Shown: positions 1 to 7,072, counted from the first letter of the stretch. The stretch is 7,280 nucleotides of DNA from Nitrospirales bacterium (GCA_029261375.1 JAJDBL010000346.1:1-7280); one strand, 5' to 3'. Translations and numbers: made by a program. Notes: generated from the sequence alone by a model not told the origin.

Positions 1-789
1 GGCCTTCCCGCGTGCAAGCCGTACTATCTCAACTTTCCACAGACACTCATTGCTCCTCCATCCGACTGCGGAAGTCACGACATACGCCAGTTTCTGTATG
101 ATTGTATCCATCATGAAGGGCTGATCTCTCCTCGTGGAGGGGATCAGGTGTATAGTGATCTTGGGTTTATTCTCCTTGCAGAGCTTGTCGAAACTCTCTC
201 TGGTATGGATCTTGCCGAGTTCTGCCGTAGCAGAATATTTACACCGCTCAGTGGTGACGACATCTTTTTCGTCAAGACCACAGGTCAGGTCTCTCCGAGT
301 CATCAAATAAACAAACAATATGCGGCAACGGAGAACGATGTGTGGAGAGGACGAGTCTTGTCAGGGGAGGTGCATGACGAGAATGCATGGGTATTGGGAG
401 GGGTTGCCGGCCATGCAGGACTTTTTGGTACGGCTCAGGGCGTGTTGAACATCGTTATCGAGTATATTGAAGCATCACGCGGGAATGGAAAGATTCTCAG
501 AGAGGATCTTGCGAGACTCTGCGTGACGCGGCAGATGCGAATGCCTCATCTCACACGTACCGTAGGGTGGGATACTCCCTCGCAGCCGTCACAAAGCGGG
601 CAGTACTTCTCAGATGAGGCGTTTGGTCATCTCGGATTTACCGGAACCTCAATATGGGTGGATCCTCGCGTGGATTTGACGGTCATTTTGTTGACGAACC
701 GAGTCCATCCGAGTCGAGACAACAATCGCATTCGCGATTTTCGTCCCGGATTGCATGACCTTATTTATCAGCGGTATGCCAGGTCATAA
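1..789 (+). CDS. Serine hydrolase, class C beta-lactamase/AmiE-like fold (5'-truncated)
   Basis: The frame is open from base 1, so the N-terminus lies outside the window; 262 residues are visible. Family members usually have about 350-400 residues, and the nucleophile SxxK motif should lie upstream. Visible family marks are GLPACKPYY at the left edge, where homologues have a loop following the active-site serine region; a Y-S-D triad at visible residues 51-53, matching the YxN/YSD motif; the segment GEVHDENAWVLGGVAGHAG near residues 122-140; and HLGFTGTS near 210-217, in the place of the KTG motif. The C-terminal LLTNRVHPSRDN stretch resembles the AmiE/YbbE branch, which in Bacillus subtilis cleaves N-acetylmuramyl-L-alanine bonds during muropeptide recycling. 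A role in cell-wall turnover is therefore inferred; an esterase or DD-peptidase remains possible. An internal GTG at 148 is not the real start, because conserved sequence continues upstream of it. The 3' end overlaps the convergent DHH gene by 29 bp. Confidence 0.85.
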   Translation, partial: GLPACKPYYLNFPQTLIAPPSDCGSHDIRQFLYDCIHHEGLISPRGGDQVYSDLGFILLAELVETLSGMDLAEFCRSRIFTPLSGDDIFFVKTTGQVSPSHQINKQYAATENDVWRGRVLSGEVHDENAWVLGGVAGHAGLFGTAQGVLNIVIEYIEASRGNGKILREDLARLCVTRQMRMPHLTRTVGWDTPSQPSQSGQYFSDEAFGHLGFTGTSIWVDPRVDLTVILLTNRVHPSRDNNRIRDFRPGLHDLIYQRYARS

Positions 790-1774
790 CTGCGGCTTCA
801 AGTTTGGTGATGAGGTCTTCGGGGTCATAATCAGGTGAGGATAGCTGAAAGCCTGCGGCCTTGGGATGGCCCCCACCTCCAAGCAGAGTTGCGACGCCCG
901 CAAGATTCACCTCACAGTCTTCTGATCTGCGAAGGCTATATCGTCCATCCGACTCGCTGAATAAGACGACAATTCCGTTCGACAGGGGTGCCCGGAGCGC
1001 GTCTCCCACCTGACTCGCGTACTTGTTGCAACGGGCATGGAGAATCGTCAGGTTTAGATCACTGATCGTGTGGTGTTGTCTGGAGCTTCTTGCGAGGGCT
1101 AAGCTTGCGTTCATCTCGGTCTTGGCCTCTCCATAGGCACGCTCAAGCAGCGGCGTCATCATCGCATCCTTGTCGATCTCTAAGAGGGATCGAAATCCGT
1201 CGAGGCCTGTACCCTGTCTAGCAAGTTGTTCTATTGCCAACGCGAAATGCATTGACGTGCCTTCGTGTCCATTGTGAAGCCAGCGGTCGTGCTCGTCGGC
1301 GAGCATGACGATCTTGTGTAGATCTGATAACCACTGCTGGGATTCAGGTGACATGGGGGGCAGAGAAAGGAGAAAGTCAAAAAGAAGGCGTGACGCTGCA
1401 TAGCGGTCGCTGATAACGTGACCGGTGAGATGAATGTCGAGAATCTCAGATTCAGGCTTCTCGATGGCATTTCGGTGGTGATCAACCCAGAATACGTTCC
1501 AACCGCGATCGATAAGTTGTCGAAGCCGCTGGTCAGTCGCGCGGTCTCTCCAGGCCATATCAGTGATCCATAAGTCCTGGGGGTCCTGGGTTTTCTCTGC
1601 GATCTGTTGTATCACGGCATCCAGGTTTGACGGGTGTGTAAAGCGTGGTACCACGGTGTGTGTACCATAATACCGGGCAACGGCAACTGCACATGTCGTG
1701 CCATCAAAGCACCCGGGCCCGTGTGAGAGGAGAATCGGAGTTCGGATTAGGTCTGTCTTGGTTGATGCCGACAT
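761..1774 (-). CDS. DHH/DHHA1 family phosphoesterase
   Basis: This 337-residue protein has the two-domain layout of small DHH phosphoesterases. The N-terminal DHH domain shows motif I as HGPGCFDG (H18, D24), a second acidic site ITDMAW (D72), the name-giving DHH at 98-100, and a further acidic cluster ADEHDRW (D160, D163). The C-terminal DHHA1 domain carries the glycine-rich substrate loop GGGGHPKAAG at 299-308. Known relatives are Mn-dependent hydrolases of oligonucleotides, cyclic dinucleotide products, pyrophosphate or polyphosphate; the sequence does not tell which substrate is used here. In motif I the first Asp of the usual D-x-D pair is Cys22, as in the subfamily often labelled exopolyphosphatase-like; this is not decay. 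The ATG is supported by AAGAGG, read on the minus strand, 8 nt upstream. The gene lies 170 bp downstream of ispG in the same direction and may be in its own transcription unit. Cytoplasmic; no signal peptide or membrane segment. Confidence 0.88.
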   Translation of the reverse strand: MSASTKTDLIRTPILLSHGPGCFDGTTCAVAVARYYGTHTVVPRFTHPSNLDAVIQQIAEKTQDPQDLWITDMAWRDRATDQRLRQLIDRGWNVFWVDHHRNAIEKPESEILDIHLTGHVISDRYAASRLLFDFLLSLPPMSPESQQWLSDLHKIVMLADEHDRWLHNGHEGTSMHFALAIEQLARQGTGLDGFRSLLEIDKDAMMTPLLERAYGEAKTEMNASLALARSSRQHHTISDLNLTILHARCNKYASQVGDALRAPLSNGIVVLFSESDGRYSLRRSEDCEVNLAGVATLLGGGGHPKAAGFQLSSPDYDPEDLITKLEAAVMTWHTADK

Positions 1775-1944
1775 GCGGATAACCTCTTAAGCAATGGGTG
1801 AGTTTCGACAGTAGCGTTCGCTTAAATACGCGTCGACGACCGTCAGCCTCGTGGGTTCGGCTTCGATGAAATGGAAGAAAAGAATAGAGCGGAAGAAGAA
1901 GCTACGGTTCGCGAAATCGCGGGTTCAACAACTCGGAATGGAGG
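1775..1944 (-). other. ispG-DHH intergenic spacer with pyrimidine-rich transcript tract
   Basis: This 170-bp spacer contains no convincing gene. Read in the direction of transcription (minus strand), the ispG stop is followed by a short GC-rich palindrome, CGCGATTTCGCG (1910-1921), and then by a 38-nt tract (1902-1865) with only two G and three A, the rest C or U. A pyrimidine-rich, G-poor RNA after a coding region is compatible with a Rho utilisation site, but it could be compositional chance. The DHH ribosome-binding site lies at 1783-1788. I found no convincing -35/-10 pair for the DHH gene. Confidence 0.4.
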
Positions 1945-3078
1945 TTACGAGGATGAAGCGAGAGCGTCCTCAAGTGTTGCCGACGCATCGTTGTTCTCCA
2001 AGAGAGATTTTTCCCGTCGCGAAAGCGCTAGTGCCTCAACCTCTTCGACTAACACTTCCTCGAGATCAGCCGCTTTCACTTTCCGTACCAGTTTTCCTTC
2101 TTTAAACAGAATACCAACTCCCTCACCACCCGCGATCCCGATATCGGCTTCCTTGCCTTCGCCAATACCATTCACGACACAACCTAGCACTGAAACAGTC
2201 AGAGGCTCGGTGATATGTGCAAGCCGGCGTTCAAGATTATTGGCGATCTTGACGACATCGATCTCGAGGCGGCCACAGGTTGGACATGCGATCACATTGA
2301 TGCCTCGATGACGGAGTTCCAACGATTTCAGAATTTCAAAGCCAACACGCACTTCCTCGCACGGATCAGCCGCGAGAGACACGCGAAGCGTATCTCCGAT
2401 GCCATTGGCTAACAGCAGGCCAAGGCCGACAGAAGACTTAACCGTGCCGGTGACAGATGTCCCCGCTTCGGTAATTCCAATGTGGGTGGGGTAGTCAGAC
2501 TCTGCTGAAAATTTCCGATATGCATCAACGGCAAGATGGACGTCCGAGGCTTTCAGTGAGACTTTCATGTTCGTAAATCCAAGGTCTTCGATGATCTTGA
2601 CGTGCGTGAGGGCAGATTCAGCGATGGCGTCTGCAGTCGGGAAGCCATACTTTAGGAGCAGCTCTCGTTCCAGGGAGCCGGCGTTGACGCCGACCCTCAA
2701 CGGGATGCCACGGTCTTCCACCGCCTTGACGACTTCCTTGAGTTTCTCGCGGGATCCGATGTTTCCAGGATTAATTCGAACGCAGTCGACTACCTCAGCG
2801 GCAGCGAGAGCGAGTCGATGGTCAAAATGAATATCCGCAATGATAGGGATGCGCGTGGCTGCCTTGATCGCGGGTAATGCTTGTGCATCTTCTGGCGTTG
2901 GGACAGCAACTCGCACGATCTCACATCCTGCCTTCTCGAGCTGGTGGATTTGCTCGATTGTGCCTTGAATGTCACGTGTATCTGTGGTCGTCATCGATTG
3001 GACAATAATCGGAGCATCGCCGCCAATCGGGATTCCACCCACGTGAATCTGGCGTGTTTTTCGACGTACTGGTTTCAT
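1945..3078 (-). CDS. ispG: 4-hydroxy-3-methylbut-2-en-1-yl diphosphate synthase
   Basis: IspG (GcpE) reductively opens 2-C-methyl-D-erythritol 2,4-cyclodiphosphate to HMBPP, the penultimate step of the MEP pathway, using electrons from flavodoxin or ferredoxin. It is a cytoplasmic [4Fe-4S] enzyme. The 377-residue product has the usual length of the short bacterial form (E. coli 372) and aligns from its first residues. The N-terminal TIM barrel carries VGGIPIGGDAPIIVQSMT (13-30), ADIHFDHRLA (81-90) and VRINPGNIG (100-108). The C-terminal cluster domain has the full ligand set: C265 and C268 in ACPTCGR, C300 in VLGCVVNG, and E307. The extra domain of the long plant and Chlamydia form is absent. 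The ATG lies 15 nt after the dxs stop and has no clear Shine-Dalgarno sequence, so translation probably depends on coupling to dxs. The tail after about residue 352 is Ser/Ala/Glu-rich and not conserved. Confidence 0.97.
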   Translation of the reverse strand: MKPVRRKTRQIHVGGIPIGGDAPIIVQSMTTTDTRDIQGTIEQIHQLEKAGCEIVRVAVPTPEDAQALPAIKAATRIPIIADIHFDHRLALAAAEVVDCVRINPGNIGSREKLKEVVKAVEDRGIPLRVGVNAGSLERELLLKYGFPTADAIAESALTHVKIIEDLGFTNMKVSLKASDVHLAVDAYRKFSAESDYPTHIGITEAGTSVTGTVKSSVGLGLLLANGIGDTLRVSLAADPCEEVRVGFEILKSLELRHRGINVIACPTCGRLEIDVVKIANNLERRLAHITEPLTVSVLGCVVNGIGEGKEADIGIAGGEGVGILFKEGKLVRKVKAADLEEVLVEEVEALALSRREKSLLENNDASATLEDALASSS

Positions 3079-3093
3079 CGGGATGTCGGACGG

Positions 3094-4989
3094 TTAGGAG
3101 GTGACCAGCACGTTCTCGAAGGTAGGGTGGAGCTCTTTCGCGACCTGATAGATGCCGTCTGATGTAATCCCACATTGCTCGCGAAGCAGTTGTTGGGGAC
3201 CTTGATCGACAAAGATATCGGGGATGCCGATACGCTTGACGCGAACGTTGTTGACGTCGTGGTCCGCGAGACATTCAAGTACCGCGCTGCCAAACCCGCC
3301 AAGAAGGGCTCCATCTTCAACGGTAATGATTGCTTTCACTTCGCTTGCCACGGTGGTGATTAATTCCGCGTCGAGAGGTTTAGCAAATCGTGCATTCACC
3401 ACCGCAACGGAAATTCCGTCAGCCTTCAGCCGCTGCGCCGCCTGCATCGCGGGTGCGACACCGGCACCAATGGCGATGATCGCGAGATCGCTTCCTGAAG
3501 TGATGAGTTCCCCTTTTCCAACCGGAAGGGGTTTGAGATCGCGGTTCAACGTCACCCCAAGGCCGCTGCCACGTGGGTAGCGTACAGAGGCGGGGCCATC
3601 AAGAGTGAGACCCGTATAAATCATATGTTGGAGCTCGTTCTCATCCTTGGGTGCCATCACTGTCATATTTGGAATCGTTCTCAAGAACGAAAGATCGTAG
3701 GCCCCATGATGTGTCGTGCCATCTTCTGCCACCAACCCGCCGCGGTCGATGCAATAGAGAACCGGCAAGTTCTGAATCGCAACATCATGCACAACTTGGT
3801 CGAATGCACGTTGAAGAAATGTCGAGTAGATTCCAATAACGGGACGCAGGCCTTGTGTCGCGAGGCCGGCGGCGAATGTGACGGCATGTTGCTCGGCTAT
3901 CCCCACGTCGTAAAACCGAGAAGGGAAGGCTTTGGCAAAGCGGTCGAGGCCGGTTCCTCCAGCCATGGCGGCTGTGATGGCGACAATACTAGGGTCCTTT
4001 TTGGCCTGTCGAACGAGTGCGTTCATCGCGACTGAGGTATAGGAGGGAGTAGAGCCGCCCTTTTTCGGCTCGCCCGTTGCACGGTCAAACGGTGAGCAGG
4101 CATGAAACCACACAGGGTCCTTGGTCGCGGGTTCATATCCGAGGCCTTTTTTGGTCACCACATGGAGCAGGGTTGGTCCGCTGAGTTTTCCGACGTGTTG
4201 AAGCGTGGTGATCAGCTGATCGAAATCATGACCTTCAATGGGACCCACATACCGAAAACCAAGCTCCTCGAAGAGTAGCCCTGGGAGGATAAGGCCCTTT
4301 GCTGATTCCTCTGCGCGCCGTGCGACCTTCAGGATTGGCTCTCCAATGCGAGGAATTGATTTCAGGACCGTTTTCGCTTCCTTCTTGACCCATGTAGCAA
4401 AGTCTCCCGTAATCGTTCGATTGAGATACGCAGAGATCGCCCCGACGTTCCGAGAAATAGACATCTCATTGTCGTTGAGAATTACGATTGAATCATGTTG
4501 GAGCATCCCGGCGTGATTCAGGCCTTCGTAAGTCATCCCCGACGTAAGTGCGCCGTCGCCGACAACGGTGATGACTTTATGTTTCTGACCAAGAACATCT
4601 CTCGCCTCTGCGACGCCGACGCCTGCCGAAACGCCTGTCCCAGCATGGCCGGCATTAAACACGTCAAATTCGCTTTCTTCACGCTTACAGAACCCGCTCA
4701 CGCCTCCGAACTGCCTCAGCGTATGAAATCGCTCCCGACGACCGGTAATGAGCTTATGGGTATAGCCTTGATTTCCGGTGTCCCAAACAATTTTGTCGTC
4801 CGGTGTGTTAAAGGCGTAGTGTAACGCTAAGGTCAACTCCACGACCCCTAGGTTAGAGGCAAGGTGGCCGCCAACTTTAGACGTGACATCAATAATTTGT
4901 TCGCGAATTTCTTCAGCTAGAGAGGGGAGTTGGTCGATGGAGAGCTTTTTGAGATCAGACGGGCCGTTAATGGTGTGAAGCAGCGACAT
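3094..4989 (-). CDS. dxs: 1-deoxy-D-xylulose-5-phosphate synthase
   Basis: DXS condenses pyruvate with D-glyceraldehyde 3-phosphate, releasing CO2, to give DXP; this is the first and usually rate-limiting step of the MEP pathway and also feeds thiamine and pyridoxal synthesis. The enzyme is a cytoplasmic, thiamine-diphosphate- and Mg-dependent homodimer. At 631 residues the length is normal (E. coli 620). The TPP-binding N-terminal domain has H42 in GGHLASNLG, GDG at 144-146 and the Mg-binding N174 in LNDNEMSIS. The transketolase-like pyrimidine domain has the catalytic E366 in DVGIAEQHAV, then DRGGLVAEDGTTHHGA (415-430; D423, H427) and the phosphate-binding RYPRGSG (470-476). A C-terminal transketolase domain follows. 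The frame stays open 29 codons further upstream, to an ATG at 5076, but that stretch is not family-like, and the start at 4989 has a good ribosome-binding site. ispG follows after 15 nt, forming a tight MEP pair. Confidence 0.97.
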   Translation of the reverse strand: MSLLHTINGPSDLKKLSIDQLPSLAEEIREQIIDVTSKVGGHLASNLGVVELTLALHYAFNTPDDKIVWDTGNQGYTHKLITGRRERFHTLRQFGGVSGFCKREESEFDVFNAGHAGTGVSAGVGVAEARDVLGQKHKVITVVGDGALTSGMTYEGLNHAGMLQHDSIVILNDNEMSISRNVGAISAYLNRTITGDFATWVKKEAKTVLKSIPRIGEPILKVARRAEESAKGLILPGLLFEELGFRYVGPIEGHDFDQLITTLQHVGKLSGPTLLHVVTKKGLGYEPATKDPVWFHACSPFDRATGEPKKGGSTPSYTSVAMNALVRQAKKDPSIVAITAAMAGGTGLDRFAKAFPSRFYDVGIAEQHAVTFAAGLATQGLRPVIGIYSTFLQRAFDQVVHDVAIQNLPVLYCIDRGGLVAEDGTTHHGAYDLSFLRTIPNMTVMAPKDENELQHMIYTGLTLDGPASVRYPRGSGLGVTLNRDLKPLPVGKGELITSGSDLAIIAIGAGVAPAMQAAQRLKADGISVAVVNARFAKPLDAELITTVASEVKAIITVEDGALLGGFGSAVLECLADHDVNNVRVKRIGIPDIFVDQGPQQLLREQCGITSDGIYQVAKELHPTFENVLVTS

Positions 4990-4990
4990 A

Positions 4991-5000
4991 TCCCTTCTCC
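4991..5000 (-). promoter_or_regulatory. Ribosome-binding site of dxs
   Basis: On the minus strand GGAGAAGGGA precedes the ATG at 4989; its GGAG core ends about 7 nt before the start codon. It fixes the start at MSLLHTINGP, which is also where DXS homology begins, over the upstream in-frame ATG at 5076. Confidence 0.7.
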
Positions 5001-5008
5001 GTTTACGA

Positions 5009-5035
5009 ATGATATTTGAACATGTGAGTAGGCAA
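5009..5035 (-). promoter_or_regulatory. Possible sigma70-like promoter for dxs-ispG
   Basis: On the minus strand TTGCCT (5035-5030) is followed after 15 nt by TATCAT (5014-5009). The -10 matches the consensus at five of six bases and the -35 at four of six, but the spacer is shorter than the usual 16-18 nt. It would start transcription very close to the dxs ribosome-binding site. The proposal rests on pattern matching only; dxs could equally be read through from the upstream genes. Confidence 0.2.
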
Positions 5036-5098
5036 AACGTCGTATTTTGGTTAGAAAATCGAGGGAAGTTTCCCACAAAGGTGAACGAACTGTCAATG

Positions 5099-5121
5099 GC
5101 GGTTTCTCACTACGAAACCGC
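5099..5121 (-). terminator. Perfect 8-bp hairpin after the Omp85-like gene
   Basis: GCGGTTTC and GAAACCGC form a perfect 8-bp stem around a 7-nt loop, beginning 3 nt after the stop codon of the Omp85-like gene. There is no run of U after the stem on the minus strand (CATTGACAG follows), so it is not a standard intrinsic terminator. It may be an mRNA 3'-end stabiliser, a partial terminator or a processing site separating the transport genes from dxs-ispG. The stem itself is directly visible; its role is inferred. Confidence 0.4.
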
Positions 5122-5124
5122 TGT

Positions 5125-6324
5125 TTAAAAGGGAAAATCAAGCCCCGCAAAGACCGCCAGGCCTTCTGTTCCAAACCCGACATCGACTCGTGCGGCAACA
5201 TTTGGTCTGGCAATTCCACGGAAGCCAAGTCCAGGGTTAAGCTGCCACCGTTCAAACGTATCCTCCCCAAACTTATCGAACACTGTTCCTAAGTCTATAA
5301 ACGGGGCGACTTCCAATTCGGTCATAGTTCCTGCAATGCGCATGCTCAGAACCTGAATGCGCTCCTCGACATTGAGTACGGTTGAATGCTTCGCGATAAA
5401 ACGGTCGACACCAAAACCCCTGAGTGAAGTTTCTCCACCCAGACTACTTTGTTCGTAGAAGGGGATGTCGTCACCAAACACAGTCTGGATCTTCGCATGC
5501 ATCACGAAGGTGAGTCGTTTTGAGACCTGGCTTGGGTAGAGCCCGGTGTATTCAATACGGTAGCGTTGATAGGTGGCTGAACCGTCTTCCGCAAGGTTCT
5601 GGTTCAGCTCCGCAAACGCAGACATGAACGTGCCGCGCGTCGGGGTATCTCGATCATCTCGAGAATCGTAGAGTGCGCCTACTCGATGTCCCAATATCGT
5701 TGCCCCGCTGAGTCCTGTCGCGAGGGGAAACGCATCACCGATAAATGGGAGAGAGTCGACGCCGCCTTGTTCGATCTTCACGTCCCGAAACCGTTCTGTC
5801 AGCTGGACCTCGAAGTGATCGGTTACCTGGTAGCCAACCGTCACACTCATCAAGCCTTCTTGGTTGGTGTAGTTGGTTTGGTCCGCTTCTTGGCTCTGAT
5901 TAGAAAGCCCAAAGAAGCGTGCGGTGGCATCTTTGAAGAATCCACCCTCGACCTCAAGGGTGACACGGGGGTGCCCGAATGCATAGTTGCGATAGCGCCC
6001 CAAGACCTTTCGTTCAATTGTTTCCGTATATGAGGCAATCAGTCGGTAGTCACTTTCCTCGGTAGGAAATCCGATCAGGTTGAGGCTCGCACGTGATCCG
6101 AGGAGTTCGTTGAATACATACATCGGCGCCACGATGGTATGGATTTGATCATTCTCGTCGTTGGAGACAAGGACCGGCAAAATGCCGTACTCATTCCCTC
6201 CGTTTTCCGAGGTCGCGATCACCGGAATCAAAAACTTTGAGGTCTCACCAGCTGTGACGTGGTTCGTTCCGCTCAGCAGCCATAGGCCGGCAACGAGCCA
6301 CGGCCACAGCCAGGTATAGGGCAT
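5125..6324 (-). CDS. Omp85/BamA-TamA-type outer-membrane beta-barrel without POTRA domains
   Basis: This 399-residue exported protein appears to consist almost wholly of a bacterial surface antigen (D15/Omp85) barrel. Residues 1-25 form a signal peptide, with a hydrophobic core (WLWPWLVAGLWLL) and a likely cleavage after VTA. The mature protein begins straight into amphipathic strands such as FLIPVIATS. YDSRDDRDTPTRG (219-231) and LGGETSLRGF (295-304, with R302) match the conserved Omp85 barrel motifs, the latter being the loop-6 RGF/Y motif, and FIDLGTVFD (342-350) the late-strand motif. The last residues, AGLDFPF, end in Phe, as expected for an outer-membrane barrel recognised by BamA. The 300 or more residues of POTRA repeats of BamA and TamA are missing, so this is unlikely to be the essential BamA. 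It starts 17 nt after the MlaC-type gene and shares its transcript. An outer-membrane partner for lipid transfer is inferred; the substrate is unknown. The ATG has only a weak ribosome-binding site. Confidence 0.85.
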   Translation of the reverse strand: MPYTWLWPWLVAGLWLLSGTNHVTAGETSKFLIPVIATSENGGNEYGILPVLVSNDENDQIHTIVAPMYVFNELLGSRASLNLIGFPTEESDYRLIASYTETIERKVLGRYRNYAFGHPRVTLEVEGGFFKDATARFFGLSNQSQEADQTNYTNQEGLMSVTVGYQVTDHFEVQLTERFRDVKIEQGGVDSLPFIGDAFPLATGLSGATILGHRVGALYDSRDDRDTPTRGTFMSAFAELNQNLAEDGSATYQRYRIEYTGLYPSQVSKRLTFVMHAKIQTVFGDDIPFYEQSSLGGETSLRGFGVDRFIAKHSTVLNVEERIQVLSMRIAGTMTELEVAPFIDLGTVFDKFGEDTFERWQLNPGLGFRGIARPNVAARVDVGFGTEGLAVFAGLDFPF

Positions 6325-6341
6325 AAACTAGGTGTATCCGT

Positions 6342-6965
6342 CTATGGGGAGGGCGAAGTGGTTGTCTTTTCTTTGAGACGTATGGTCAATGCAGCAAACG
6401 ACTCAGTCCGAATAATTCGATCAAACTGCTTCCGGAAGTTTCCGACAAGGCTGACGCCTTGGATGACGACATCGTAGACACGCCATGTCTCTTTCTTGTT
6501 CCGCATCCGATACTCAACGGGAATCTTCCCCGACTTTGCGACGATCTGCGTCTTGACCATCGCGAAGTCATTCTTAATGAGCTCGTCGAGGTAGTTCACT
6601 TGTTCGTCAGTCCGAGATTCAATGATCGTGATATATGAATTAAGAAGGAGTTGCTGAAGGAGGATGGTAAATTCTTCCTTCTCTTGGGAAGAGCGGGCCT
6701 TCCAGTGTTTCGCAAGGGTGCGTTTGGCCATTTCATCATAGTCAAACCTCTTGACCACGATGGCTTCTAATTGCGCTCGACGTTCTGCAGTCTTTCCAGC
6801 CGCTGACAACGTCGAGTCTTCAAGGACGGCGAGAAGAGAATTTGTAGTCGACTGAATCGCCTTGGTCGGGCTCGTCGCTGCGAGAGCGAGTGCCGTCCAC
6901 ACGGTGAGTAGGAGGATGGTGAGGAAGAAATTCCGTTTGCGAAGCAGAGTGGGTTGAACGTACAT
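6342..6965 (-). CDS. mlaC: MlaC/Ttg2D/HpnM-family periplasmic phospholipid-binding protein
   Basis: MlaC-family proteins carry a lipid across the periplasm between inner- and outer-membrane complexes; the HpnM branch is linked to hopanoid lipids. The 207-residue length is typical. Residues 1-29 form a signal peptide with a basic start (RKR), a hydrophobic core and an ALA cleavage site before ATSPTKA. The helical body contains FDYDEMAKRTLAKHW (74-88), matching the family pattern of an FD-x-x-x-M/R-x-x-LG/AxxW segment, and the hallmark C-terminal strand region ETWRVYDVVIQGVSLVGNFR (159-178) followed by KQFDRII (179-185). The gene is not in a canonical mlaFEDCB operon: no ABC ATPase, permease or MCE protein is visible. 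Instead it follows an RND transporter and precedes an Omp85-like barrel. The symbol reflects family membership, not proven equivalence to E. coli MlaC; hpnM is the main alternative. The start is supported by a strong ribosome-binding site. Confidence 0.88.
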   Translation of the reverse strand: MYVQPTLLRKRNFFLTILLLTVWTALALAATSPTKAIQSTTNSLLAVLEDSTLSAAGKTAERRAQLEAIVVKRFDYDEMAKRTLAKHWKARSSQEKEEFTILLQQLLLNSYITIIESRTDEQVNYLDELIKNDFAMVKTQIVAKSGKIPVEYRMRNKKETWRVYDVVIQGVSLVGNFRKQFDRIIRTESFAALTIRLKEKTTTSPSP

Positions 6966-6970
6966 CTATG

Positions 6971-6979
6971 TCTCCTCCT
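6971..6979 (-). promoter_or_regulatory. Strong ribosome-binding site of the MlaC-type gene
   Basis: AGGAGGAGA on the minus strand includes a full AGGAGG 8 nt before the ATG at 6965. It is the strongest ribosome-binding site in the window and fixes the start just before the signal peptide. Confidence 0.75.
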
Positions 6980-7072
6980 GAATCACGGTCCTACACTCTA
7001 ACGACTCATGGTTAGAAATTCCAGACCCATCGTGGCGGGTGTTTTCTGATGAGCGTGGGCGGCCCGAGTATA

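Noticed and set aside
148..150. GTG at 148 as start of the serine hydrolase
   Set aside because: The codon encodes the Val just before the catalytic YSD motif, and family-like sequence continues upstream to base 1, so the true start is outside the window.
1871..2311. Plus-strand open frame of 146 codons opposite the end of ispG
   Set aside because: It is antisense to a well-supported ispG, with Ser/Arg/Pro-rich low-complexity composition and no recognisable domain; a shadow frame.
3094..3104. Strong Shine-Dalgarno-like TTAGGAGGTGA on the plus strand
   Set aside because: No ATG/GTG/TTG start with a plausible gene follows at the right distance; it is the complement of the last dxs codons.
3625..4035. 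Plus-strand open frame of 136 codons inside dxs
   Set aside because: It lies wholly antisense to conserved DXS coding sequence, and the translation has no family resemblance.
4990..5076. 29-codon N-terminal extension of dxs
   Set aside because: The extra residues do not resemble DXS, the stretch contains the likely promoter and ribosome-binding site, and a good ribosome-binding site supports the ATG at 4989.
5091..5096. Exact TTGACA (-35 consensus) on the minus strand
   Set aside because: No -10-like hexamer occurs at 16-18 nt downstream (GGAAAC is there), so it is probably chance.
5686..6033. Plus-strand open frame of 115 codons inside the Omp85-like gene
   Set aside because: Antisense to a gene with clear barrel motifs; the translation looks random.
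6997..7016. 6-bp inverted repeat (TCTAAC / GTTAGA, 8-nt loop) between the RND and MlaC-type genes
   Set aside because: Short, AT-rich and without a U-tract; easily a chance repeat and too weak to call a terminator.
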